From Begonia masoniana (taxonomy: Eukaryota > Streptophyta > Magnoliopsida > Cucurbitales > Begoniaceae): a stretch of DNA of 64,000 bases. Below, piece after piece: positions 11,785 through 21,479 of this stretch. The notes beneath the pieces are model-generated. The model ran no database searches and was not told the origin of the DNA. It worked only from the letters and a program-made list of their open reading frames with translations. The stretch lies in NCBI GenBank assembly GCA_022432975.1, contig CM039508.1:48573646-48637645 (forward strand), in the 5' to 3' direction. The stretch's first letter is position 1. Every line of letters starts with the position of its first letter. The translations under genes and the position numbers were made by a program.

Positions 11785-12052
11785 TGTAACGACCCCTCAT
11801 CCCCAGCAAGATATTGTCCGCTCCGGGGATAGGGCCGCAGCCCAATATCGTCCCCTCACAGCTTTGTTTGGCGAGAGCACTTCCCGGAAGGTCACCCAAT
11901 CTGGAATTACTCTCGCCGAAGCCCACTTAACTTCGGAGTTCTTATGGGATCCGTTGTCAATTGAGCTCCAAAACGCGTCTTGCTATTTAGGGAGGGATCT
12001 CTTACATATGTTTCATTTCCATGTACTTCCTCAAGCGATGTGGGTTCGTAAC
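11785..12052 (-). mobile_element. Cassandra-type LTR with 5S rRNA-derived sequence
   Basis: On the minus strand the element starts near a CCCACATCG box and continues into a stretch matching plant 5S rRNA: GGATCCCATAAGAACTCCGAAGTTAAG, then GGGCTTCGGCGAGAGTA and GGGTGACCTTCCGGGAAGT, spanning roughly 11880-11960. 5S rRNA-derived sequence inside an LTR is the hallmark of Cassandra TRIM elements. A second, related copy lies at 50986-51250. The element interrupts the end of the MULE transposase. I see no clear target duplication and no second LTR here. Confidence 0.75.
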
Positions 12053-12075
12053 GGCCCCTCCTTCAACGATAGAAC

Positions 12076-12152
12076 CCTCCGGCCCAGGTCAGCCCCAGGA
12101 TCCGCGGAGCTTTACCCACCTCCGGCCCAGGTCAGCCCCAGGATCCGCGGAG
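12076..12152. repeat. Direct repeat of a 34-bp GC-rich unit
   Basis: The units at 12076-12109 and 12119-12152 both read CCTCCGGCCCAGG through GATCCGCGGAG. They lie just outside the Cassandra-like LTR. Confidence 0.85.
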
Positions 12153-12319
12153 AATGGGTGGTTCTCACAGTGGTCGTTGAAAGAAGAGTCGTCACAACAA
12201 TAGTTGCAGTTGTCCTTACTAGGGATCCACTTCAGGCGCTGCTTCTCAAGACATGTTTATGGGTTTCAGCACATTTGAGAGGACGCAGGAATCTGCGACG
12301 CGCGACCGACGCATAAATA

Positions 12320-12905
12320 ATTGATCGTTGTAAATTAGTTGTAATTGACCGTAATAATTATATACAAATTATGATTATTTATTTCTTTTATTTTATTTGA
12401 TACAAAAAATAAACATAAAATTGAAATTAATAAATAATTTATTAAACACGTTAAATATTTTAATTAAAAGAAATACATTACGTAATTTAATTAACCAATT
12501 TATTTAATTAATTAATTTAACCTTTTAACTAATTAAATAAGTAAATACATTAATGTGTTTAACCAAATTAATAAAATAAATAAATTAGTTTAATTTGTTA
12601 AACACGTTAATTAATTTAATTATTTAAACAACATATTAATTAATGAAAAAAATTAACAGAATTTCTTTTGTTTTATGACTCCCCTATAGCTATCTTCAAA
12701 CAATTCATGCATATTTAGATCACAAATATATACCCCAACAGCCAGATCTATTATACAAATAAGCTAAACTAAACTACAGAACAAAAATAACTATACTAAA
12801 CTGTCAAATATATACTAAATAACTAACAGTTAGATCCACCACATAACTTAAACTACTAAATGTCAAACATAAGGAGTATATTAAAATAAATATACAACAT
12901 AAACT
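12320..12905. other. Very AT-rich MULE interior, no gene seen
   Basis: Dominated by TTAATTAAAT-like words on both strands. No credible open frame and no defined repeat boundary. Confidence 0.5.
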
Positions 12906-12909
12906 AAAC

Positions 12910-14000
12910 TACGGTAAGGGTGGGACATCGTCGCCCTTGCCGCCGCCGCCTGCACTCGAAGGAGTCTTTGAGCCGTATTTGGACAATCTCATCAATTCCT
13001 GCCTTTCCTGCATGATGTCTCACCTCTGATCCCACCCGTCTTGCATCATATCCAACCTCTGCCTCATCTTGACAAGATATTTATCCATCTTGTCAAATCT
13101 CTGCTCCCACATACTAGCCTCGTGGGGGTACAATGACGACGAGGTGGTGTCCTCGGTGTAGGGGGCTTTCTCGGTGGCAGTGGCGTCCTCCATCGAAACA
13201 ACCGGAGATGTGGAGGCTCCGGGATGTCCCTTGGCCATTAAAGACCCGTCGATTTCAATTAGGTTCATCCGAATCAAATGAGTCATGTCAAATACATCGA
13301 GAGATCTGTGTGCTCGCATCTGCTCTCCGACAAGAGGCTGAATCTGAGCTCACTGAAAAATCTTTCAAATTAAGGTCCCGTACGGTAAATTCTTGTTTTT
13401 GGTTCGCCCGATATCTTCTATGTGACCTACGATCATATATTCTGGGTCGAACATCTGGCCGGTGTAAAGCTTCTCCATCACATAGAGATCCATCCAGTTA
13501 ATGAGATTTTTATGTCCATCCCTCGGAAGGATGGTATGGCTGATTAGGTTGTGAAGAACCCGAGCTTTGATATTCAAATCCTTCGATCTCGGCTTCACAA
13601 ACCCTACAATCTCTGAATTGCAGTGGATTTGCCGAATGAACCATTGTCCCTCTTCTGTTCTGGCAAAGTCACACTGTTTGGAAGCGTGATAATATTGCTC
13701 GGTGTCGTCTACGTCAAATCCGAGCAGTTCATTGACAACAGCTGCATTTATGACGATGCCTGTACCAAAAATGTACGTCTTTAAGTGACATGTCACCTCA
13801 ATACTACGCATGTTCACATAAAACAGGCGAACAACTCTGTCGCAGCTGCTAAAGTTGACAGTCTTCCCATAAAAGATCGAGCGGATTCTCGTATCCTGCT
13901 CTACCGCTCCTTAGTAGCTTGGGTTCGAAACTCCATCGAAAAATAATCGGGAGGCGGTTGCGGCTCTTCATCTGGCTCCAAGTTTGATGGGCCACCTTGT
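12910..14000 (-). pseudogene. Plant transposon-associated ORF (putative plant transposon domain), broken
   Basis: On the minus strand, a QGGPSNLEPDEEP-type linker near 14000 is followed by a frame at 13817-13365 with the family's pattern: an EVTCHLKTYIFG segment, INAAVVNELLGF, ARVLHNLISHTILPR-DGH and a LPYGTLI end. The next frame (13319-13020) is acidic and ends in coiled-coil-like MWEQRFDKMDKYL; after one TGA it continues to a TAG at 12910-12912 with a glycine-rich tail. This matches the 'putative plant transposon protein' domain often found near MULEs and retroelements. At least two frame breaks show it is dead. It is transcribed against the MULE transposase. Confidence 0.6.
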
Positions 14001-14907
14001 AAATTCTGTCGATGAGCTTTTCGACCTATAAACGTTATAGGGGGCATTTTCAGGATTATGGATGTTTTCGAATTTTCAAATTTTTGGGTTTTTTTTTTTG
14101 ATTTTCTGCGAAATTACAGCACAGATTTGAGGATTTTCAGCATGAAAAAACCAAAATTTGGTGAAATCTGGCAATTTTTTCAGATTTGGCTTGGTTTTGA
14201 GATTTTCTCAAAGAAAATAGCCAGTTTTGGAAGATTTCAGCGAAAAACGTTCGGATCTGGTGATTTCGGTGGCACAACGGTGGAATCTAGAGATTTGGCC
14301 TAGAGAAAAGTTAGATTTCGGATGAAAAATCGTCCAAATGAGGGTCGGCCGACGTTATACTAACGTAGAACAGTTTGCCGTGTGAGGGTTAACATCCCCC
14401 GCGTGCGGGCGAAAGGTTTATCGTTTTTTGTATGCAGCAAACCGTGTTAAAAACATTCATAGAAAGGTTTGCTGCGTGACTCTATTAGACTCTATTTATT
14501 TAACTCATGAACTACACAAGTATGTTCCTTTGCATGACTAGCTAAGATCTTTTTGGGTTCGATCAATATTGATAAGGGACCTTAAGTTGTCAACAGTAAC
14601 TTACGATGCTAGAAAATTTGATACGATTATTGAAAATACAAAACTGTTTTAAGCAAAACACAACTGAGTCAAATATAATTTTAGTTCTTATACTTCATCC
14701 CTCGCGTCAATGTCATCTACACAACTTTAGATTGTTTTAATTAGACTATCATAATTTAATTTTCGTTTTGTTTTTAAACAGTTTTCTGAAATATTTGTTT
14801 TAATAATTTTGACAAAAAAGTCCCTGTATAATTTTTTAACCATTTTTATTTATATCACTCCAATTAAATATTTTAGTTGACATCGATAGATGACATAAAT
14901 AAAAAAA
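14001..14907. other. MULE interior, no gene; internal copy of TIR-like motif
   Basis: At 14340-14480, words such as GCAAACCG and GGTTTGCTGCG echo the GACAAACCGT motif of the MULE terminal repeats and form a short inverted pair. This may be a former terminus of a smaller, nested family member. The rest is AT-rich with no credible gene. Confidence 0.4.
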
Positions 14908-15752
14908 GGTAATTATCGATTTGAACTCTGTACTATACATTTTTTTCAATTCACCCCATGTACTAAAAAGACCTGCAAACTGAATCCTGTACTTTGATTA
15001 TATTATCAATTTTGACATGCTATCAACAATTTCATTAAACTCTCATTTAAAAAATTACCAAACGATCTTGGATTCAAATAAAATTTTTACCACATGTTCA
15101 TTACTTAATGAGAAATTAATCTAAAAATGTTCGTTATTGTTTAACACATGTACGATTTATTGTAATTTTATTTTAGTATTCTATAAACATATTATAATAA
15201 ATCATACAAATTTTAGAAAATCACAAACATTTTTTTATTATCTACCCATGATAGGTTGAACATGTGAAAATTTTTTCAAATAAACAAAATATAGTTTGGT
15301 ATTTTTTTTAAATTAATCTTATTTTCTTCTTTACTTTATAAATTAATTTTTAAAAAGTTACTAAACGATATTTGATTTATTTGAAAAGTTTTTCACATGT
15401 TCAACCTATCATGGGTAGATAATAAAAAAATTTGCGTGATTTTTTAAAATTTGTATGATTTATTATAATATATTTATAAAATACTAAAATAAAATTATAA
15501 TAAATTGTACATGTGTTAAACAATAACGAAAATTTTCAGATTATCTTCTCATTAAGTAATGAATATGTGGTAAAAATTTCAACTGAATCCAAGATCGTTT
15601 GGTAATTTTTTAAATGAGGATTTAATGAAATTGTTGATAGAATGTCAAAATTAATAACAGAATTAAAGTAAAGGGTTTGGCTTGCCCATTTTTTTAGTAC
15701 ATGGGGCGAATTGAAAAAAATGTATAGTACATGATTCAAATCGATAATTACC
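14908..15752. mobile_element. Foldback element: 845-bp near-perfect inverted repeat
   Basis: The two arms (about 14908-15310 and 15350-15752) are inverted copies, roughly 90% alike, meeting near 15330 with a small spacer. Both ends read GGTAATTATCGATTTGAA. The flanks contain similar AATAAAAAA runs, a possible target duplication. No coding capacity. The outer part of the right arm is also present beside the second gene copy at about 23650-23770. The RNA would form a long hairpin, a possible small-RNA source. Confidence 0.8.
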
Positions 15753-16480
15753 CAATAAAAAATTATTACGTGTTTTCTTTTGTTGATTTCAATAATAACT
15801 AAAAGTCCGAGGAACATTTCATTATAAAATTGAAATTATAGGGACTAAAACGGGAAATTAAAATTGCAAAGGTTAAATGAAAGAAAAAAGAAGAAGTAAA
15901 AACTCTTAAATTTCAAACCCTTTTTAACCATATTTTATTCCTTTTATATTTAACTTATTTAACATTAAATCCTAATGTCACTAATAAATTAGCATTCAAA
16001 CTATTTTCGTTAACTAAATGAATATTAAATTATCATTTGTTAACAAAATAATTATTAAACTATCAATTATTAATAATCTAATACTCTGTGATCGCCTGTA
16101 AGGCGCAATTCAAATGCAGTCACTTACAAGGCGTAATCCAAATGCAGTTGTCTGCACGTAAAATGGGTGTAAAAGTAAAACACGCTCGAGAAACATGCCT
16201 GAGAACGACCGATCGACCTTGGCTCCATGCGGGCGTACCCGCAGTCGACTGCAATTGAAACAAGTGTAAATTTTGATTTGTGACAGAATTTATAATTTAA
16301 GGTTTTTATATTTATTTTTTCCTTAATTAATATTTAGAGAAGATAAAAGAAGGAACGCTGCGGTTTACAAATTCGTCCGTTCCCGTTCCCGTTCCCGTTC
16401 CACCTCCTGCCTGAATGACAAATTTTGTACTTTCTTTCTTCCAATTTCATTTTCATTTCCATTGATAGCCATTCCCTCCA

Positions 16481-16519
16481 ATTCTTCTTCTTCTTCTTCT
16501 TCTTCTTCTTCTTCTTCTT
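16481..16519 (+). repeat. (TTC)13 microsatellite in the 5' leader
   Basis: A run of TTC triplets lies about 30 bp before the ATG at 16547. The equivalent run in the intact copy has only five triplets. Confidence 0.9.
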
Positions 16520-16546
16520 GATTCCATTTCAAGCTCTCTTATTGCA

Positions 16547-19500
16547 ATGGCTGACTACGAGCCTCCCTCTTTCTCCCTATGTCTAGAGTTGGGTTTCGAG
16601 TTGGAGCCGGAAACAGCTGTTCTCCATCACCAGATTCTTAACGGAGCTCGTGATTCTTTGTTTAATGCTTTTGTATCGTCACTCGCTGATGCCGAAGCTG
16701 TTGCGAGTCCACAAATTGACAATTTGACTGCTGAAATTGGAGCTGATTCTCCTAGGGTTCTCAAGCGTCTTAAGCGCGGGTCACGTGCGAGTTCTTCGTC
16801 AGCTAATGAGCGAGAAGGGGTTACACCTTGTTATTTGGATGACGACGAGATCGAAGAATTTAATTTTGAGGATGACTTTCCTGAAGGTAGGTCTTTTATA
16901 AATATGATTTTTGAATTCGTATGAGGATATTTTGGAAGCATAGTTTCATTCTGAGAAAACTTATCAAGTTTCTAATTTTGTGATTTGAGAACCCACCAAA
17001 GGGGTTGCATTTTAGTCGGCAATGTCATCTCTGATATTCTTGTTAAGTGATTGAAAGAGTATATGAGGGGATTTGAAATTATAGATAATTTTCTTAGCTG
17101 GTCAAGACACATAATTAATATTGATAGTATCCAACTTCGAATCCATTCGGTTAACAATTATGGCGTTTGTTGTACACTTTGTTTTAGGAGATGTTATTGT
17201 GTTTTCCAACTTCAGCTTTATTATATATTGTTAATCTGACATTTGGAGGTCGAATTGGTATAATATGTCTCTTCTCTACTTGTAAAAGTTTACTTCCACT
17301 AGAATCAGCAAACTATAGGTTATGAAAGGAGTTGTGCTTTTAGTTTTGACTCTGAGGAAGAGTAATTGCACGGTCCTTTTCTTTTTCTTTTCTCATTGAA
17401 GCTTTGCAGGCTTTGAATTTTCTCTAAAGTGAAGGTTTGACTTTCCTTTGAGCTTTTTGCCTTCCGAAAAGGGAACACGGAAGCTCACAGTTATTTATTT
17501 ATGAAACGTATCATCGACTCTTTATCCCTGAGTCATTACTTAAGATTTATATTAGTTCTTATAAATAACTCTATTTATTGTAGCCCATCCACCACCCCAA
17601 TATCGTAGTGTCTGCAGCAGCTCGAAGAATCCCTTGCAAGGGTTGTCAAGAAATCCTTCATCCAGCAAGCTAAAAAACAATAAGAGGAAACATGTTTCAA
17701 TTGCTTTGGATTCCGCTATTTTGAAGGGAATAGAGAATGAATCAGTTTTTCCGAAATTAACCATTAGCCCTCTTAGGAGATTCCAATTGCTTGAATCTGA
17801 TTCTGATGAACATCCTGGCAATGATAATTCAAGCAGAAAAGGTGATGAAAATTCACTTTCAAAGGTACAGCGTTCTAAATTTAACTACTTTGCAACAATA
17901 AATGAACTAGGAAAAAAGGAGCACAGAAGTATATCTGAAAATAAGGATCTGTGGAAAGACTTTGGCTCAGTGAAAAAAAATCAGATCTCAACACCCGCTT
18001 TTGATGAGCTTTGTAAAGAATACTTCCAATCAGGAAAGGAAAAGAAAGCTGCGCCCCTAAGCAGCAATGTCCATGATAAAGATAAAAGTGACTGCCACAA
18101 TAATCATATCATTTGGAATACGGCAGATTGTCCTCCTGCTCATCATTACTACTTTCATGATGATCCAAGGGTTCAGAGATTGGTCCTTGATCGATTACCC
18201 CACTTCTTCCCACTGGGGGTTGTCAAGAACAGAGTAAATCAGTTACCAAGTACATCATCCATTGATTATATGTGGGTTTTTATTTCATTTGTTCATTTTT
18301 ATTCCATCATTTCACCTATATTTTCTCATACAATGTGCAAATATATATATTCTCTGGACAGGGGACAATTTAGCAATGCCAAAGCTGCTAATGGGAGTGA
18401 TGAGCTTTGTGAAGAATACTTCCAATCAGGAAAGGAAAAGAAAACTGCGCCTCTAAGCAGCAATGTCCACGATAAAGATAAAAGTGACTGCCACAATAAT
18501 CATATCATTTGGAATACGGCAGATTGTCCCCCTGCTCATCATTACCACTTTCATGATGATCCAAGGGTTAAGAGATTGGTCCTTGATCGATTACCCTACT
18601 TCTTCCCACTGGGGGTTGTCAAGAACAGAGTAAATCAGTTACCAAGTACATCATCCATTGATTATATGTGGGTTTTTATTTCATTTGTTCATTTTTATTC
18701 CATCATTTCACCTATATTTTCTCATACAATGTGCAAATATATATATTCTCTGGACAGGGGACAATTTAGCAATGCCAAAGCTGCTAATGGGAGTGATGAG
18801 CTTTGTGAAGAATACTTCCAATCAGGAAAGGAAAAGAAAGCTGCGCCCCTAAGCAGCAATGTCCATGATAAAGATAAAAGTGACTGCCACAATAATCATA
18901 TCATTTGGAATACGGCAGATTGTCCTCCTGCTCATCATTTCTACTTTCATGATGATCCAAGGGTTCAGAGATTGGTCCATGATCGATTACCCCACTTCTT
19001 CCCACTGGGGGTTGTCAAGAACAGAGCAAATCAGTTACCAAGTACATCATCCATTGATTATATGTGGGTTTTTATTTCATTTGTTCATTTTTATTCCATC
19101 ATTTCACCTATATTTTCTCATACAATGTGCAAATATATATATTCTCTGGACAGGGGACAATTTAGCAATGCCAAAGCTGCTAATGGGAGAGCTTCACAGA
19201 AATCATACGTTGAGAAAACCTCCACAAAGTTTAATTACGAAACTACGAGTCAGATGATGAAGTACAGATACAGGCTCATGAAGGTTGGGCAGGCCATAAA
19301 ATTGTCTCATCAGCTAGAGGCCGAAAAACTTCTAAACAGCTAATCAGTAAGGGAAACAGCTCAAAAAGAAGAAGGAAGGTTTCCAAAAGGTCAACTCCTG
19401 AAGAAGCTTTAAGGGAATCTGAAAGTTGGAAGGACCCAAAGAGCTGTCCCAGCCAGCCAAAAGCTGCTGGAAAAAGACAGATGCAGGCAAGTGGTCAATC

Positions 19501-20232
19501 AAGTGGTCACTAGTATACATCTTCAGATGGAAGGAAGGTAAAGTACCATGCTTAGTACTGTAATTTCTCATTTCAAGAATCCTAATCTGTTTATATTTCA
19601 GTACAAATCCTAATCCTAATCTGTTTATACTTCAGTACAAATCAGAGAAAGAATCCCATTTTCTCTGTAGGCATGCTTTTAATTTTTAATAAACCATAGT
19701 TAGATTTTCTGCCATCCCATGTTGCCTTGCTGGCTGGATAAATCCTTTGCACCCCCTTCGTCCCTCCCCCCACCAAGATTGATGAGCAAGCAGACATCCC
19801 AATGCTGTTCTTTGGCAATTAAAATTTTATGGTGCCTTATCATTTTTTATTCGAAACGACACCAAATTACAGCTACAAAAAGTTTCTTAGGTTTTTCCAA
19901 GTTATTGACGTTGATGACTGAATATTTTAACTATCGTAGGCGCTTTCATAATATTGATGCCTTTCTTCTCTGTTTTTTTTTTTTCTCTTCCAGGTTTATG
20001 TATGTAAAAATGGGCAGCAATTGACCGGCTCGGTTGCTTACAGACATCACAAGAAGGTAAAAAATAATTTGGGATTTACTATCAATCTAGGATATGAAAG
20101 TGTAGAATAATTTGGGATTTACTATCAATCTAGATTCTCATTGAAGATGTTTGCTGGTTACAGGAGCGTGGGAGCTTTAAGAAAAAAAGTAAAGGTAATT
20201 CCAAGAAGAGAAAAGCACGAGGATCAGTCTAG
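16547..20232 (+). pseudogene. Broken copy of the 507-residue plant nuclear-type gene, with triplicated central exon
   Basis: Exon 1 is 16547-16886 and exon 2 starts at 17584. Exon order matches the intact paralogue at 24484-28018. Differences that disable it are: a one-base deletion near 19244 that shifts the frame after FNYET; a TAG at 19511-19513 where the intact copy has TGG; and a TAG at 20230-20232 in the last exon. The central module (exon 2 end, short intron, exon 3 start) occurs three times as 396-bp units (18003-19190), all in frame and without stops. A 30-nt insertion relative to the paralogue lies near 17864-17893. The truncated product would keep the N-terminus and three copies of the central segment but lose the conserved C-terminus. 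Expression is unknown. Confidence 0.8.
18003..19190 (+). repeat. Three tandem 396-bp units, each exon-intron-exon
   Basis: Units 18003-18398, 18399-18794 and 18795-19190 differ at only a few positions. Each contains 102 codons of exon plus a 90-nt intron (GTGGGTTT ... CTGGACAG). As 396 is divisible by three, amplification keeps the frame whether or not the intron is spliced. The paralogue at 26577-26950 has a single unit. Confidence 0.95.
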
Positions 20233-20499
20233 TATCATATCAGCCCCTTGTGAGTATTTGTAAAGTTGCTCCATTTGTGATCAAATTTCAATTAATATTG
20301 CATTATCAGTCTTGTTACATATTTCAATTTACTTTGAGTTTGAAAATCACATGGAAAAACAAGTAGATGATTCTTGCCCTCTTCTTCCAGACTAACTAAA
20401 TGTTTCTACTTTAAACCGATACAATAGTTCACAAACTGAACGGTCGGGGATCTCCACTCTAACGTGCACGTGCCCCTAATGTGCGCGGGGGATTTCCAC

Positions 20500-20710
20500 C
20501 CTCAGCTAACTCCCTGCGGAGAATGGTTTGTCGTTCTTCGCCGCGGCAAACCGTTCTCCTTTAGAAAACTCCCCGCGGGGTCATAACGGTTTGTCGCACA
20601 TCTAATTTTTGTCAATTTTCTATACTTTGAGTCATTTTTTGAACGAAAAATTAGTTTGATCTATTTTTTAAACCTAAATGATAGTTGAATCCAATTTTTA
20701 GATTTTACTC
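20500..20710 (-). repeat. Right terminal inverted repeat of the MULE
   Basis: Reverse complement of the left repeat at 6872-7080. It shares the CGAAAAATTAGTTTGAT, ATACTTTGAGTC and ACGGTTTGTCGCA blocks. The repeat is followed immediately by the 9-bp TTAATTTTA. Confidence 0.75.
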
Positions 20711-20944
20711 TTAATTTTATCTACGTCAACATATTTGCGCTAATTGAATAATCATTGTTGTACGATTGATCGTTCACGAGTATATGTCATATGGTCTTAT
20801 TGATAAACAATTTATAAACAAAGATTTTTATTTTTTTTATAAATTTTTAATGGAATAAAATAAAATTATTTATCATAAAATGAATATTTATTTACTGATG
20901 ATACGGTGACGGAATTTTAATTTTTTATTTATGACCATACACAT

Positions 20945-21476
20945 TTAGGTCCTATCTGTAGGAGGGAATCAGTTCGAGGTCTCAGACGGCAATGAGCAAT
21001 ATATCGTGGACTTGAATATTCTAAGTTGCAGTTGCTTTGCATGGACTCTGACAGGAATTATTTGTGTTCATTCAATTCCTTGCATCAGGTATTTGAGATG
21101 AGATGTTGAGAAGTATGTGCACGAACATTACCATAGACGAACCTTCTTACATATGTATTTCCACTACATTGCTCCGGTTAATGGGATGAGTATGTGGCCA
21201 GAGATTGTTTCACCTACAATCATCCCACCATTACAAAAAAGACAGCCAGGTAGACCACGGAAGAAGAGAATTAGAAACGCCAATGAGCCTGAAAGTAGTA
21301 CCAATGTCTCTAAAAAGAATAGAGTGATGAGATGCTCTAAGTGCAATGGGGTGGGACATAATGTTAGGAGGTGTGAAAGAGTTAATTCGAACATATCTGC
21401 ACCAACTACTCGTGGAGCTGGAAGCGGTAGGGGAAGAGGCCGAGGAAGAGAAAAAGAAAGAGGCCGAGGGGTCTAA
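20945..21476 (+). pseudogene. C-terminal remnant of a second MULE transposase
   Basis: Plus-strand reading gives a SWIM zinc finger (C-S-C then C-V-H-S-I-P) at about 21025-21090 and a PGRPRKKR basic stretch near 21250. A zinc knuckle (C-S-K-C ... G-H-N-V-R-R-C) follows at about 21332-21375, then a glycine/arginine-rich tail ending at 21476. This is the normal C-terminal order of mudrA-type transposases, but everything upstream of the SWIM region is missing. Its sequence differs from the transposase at 7.7-11.8 kb, so it belongs to another lineage. It sits just outside the right terminus of the large MULE. Confidence 0.75.
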
Positions 21477-21479
21477 ATG

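Larger units (their letters stand above)
15640..20444 (+). repeat. Duplicated genomic block, copy 1 (inside the MULE)
   Basis: Homologous with 23650-28208 along its length (roughly 90-95% by eye) apart from local indels and amplifications. The left limit lies inside the right arm of the foldback element. The right limit (after AACTGAACGGTC) directly abuts the inner end of the right MULE terminal region. Confidence 0.85.
6872..20710. mobile_element. Large Mutator-like element (MULE), 13.8 kb, with nested insertions and a captured gene copy
   Basis: The left end (reading AGGCAAAATCC) and the reverse complement of the right end (GAGTAAAATCT) open terminal inverted repeats that align for about 165 bp and more loosely beyond. 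The flanks at 6863-6871 and 20711-20719 are the same 9-bp TTAATTTTA, the target duplication size of the Mutator superfamily. Inside are a degenerate MULE transposase (plus strand), a solo LTR, a Cassandra-like LTR, a reversed plant-transposon-domain ORF, a foldback element and a broken host-type gene copy. The terminal repeats are only roughly 75-80% alike by eye, so the element is old, or the two ends come from separate family members; the AT-rich duplication could be chance. Confidence 0.7.

Noticed and set aside
17634..19343. Single 569-residue frame read without splicing
   Set aside because: It is open only because the three 90-nt introns are stop-free and in frame; the paralogue supports a spliced gene model with exon ends at these points.
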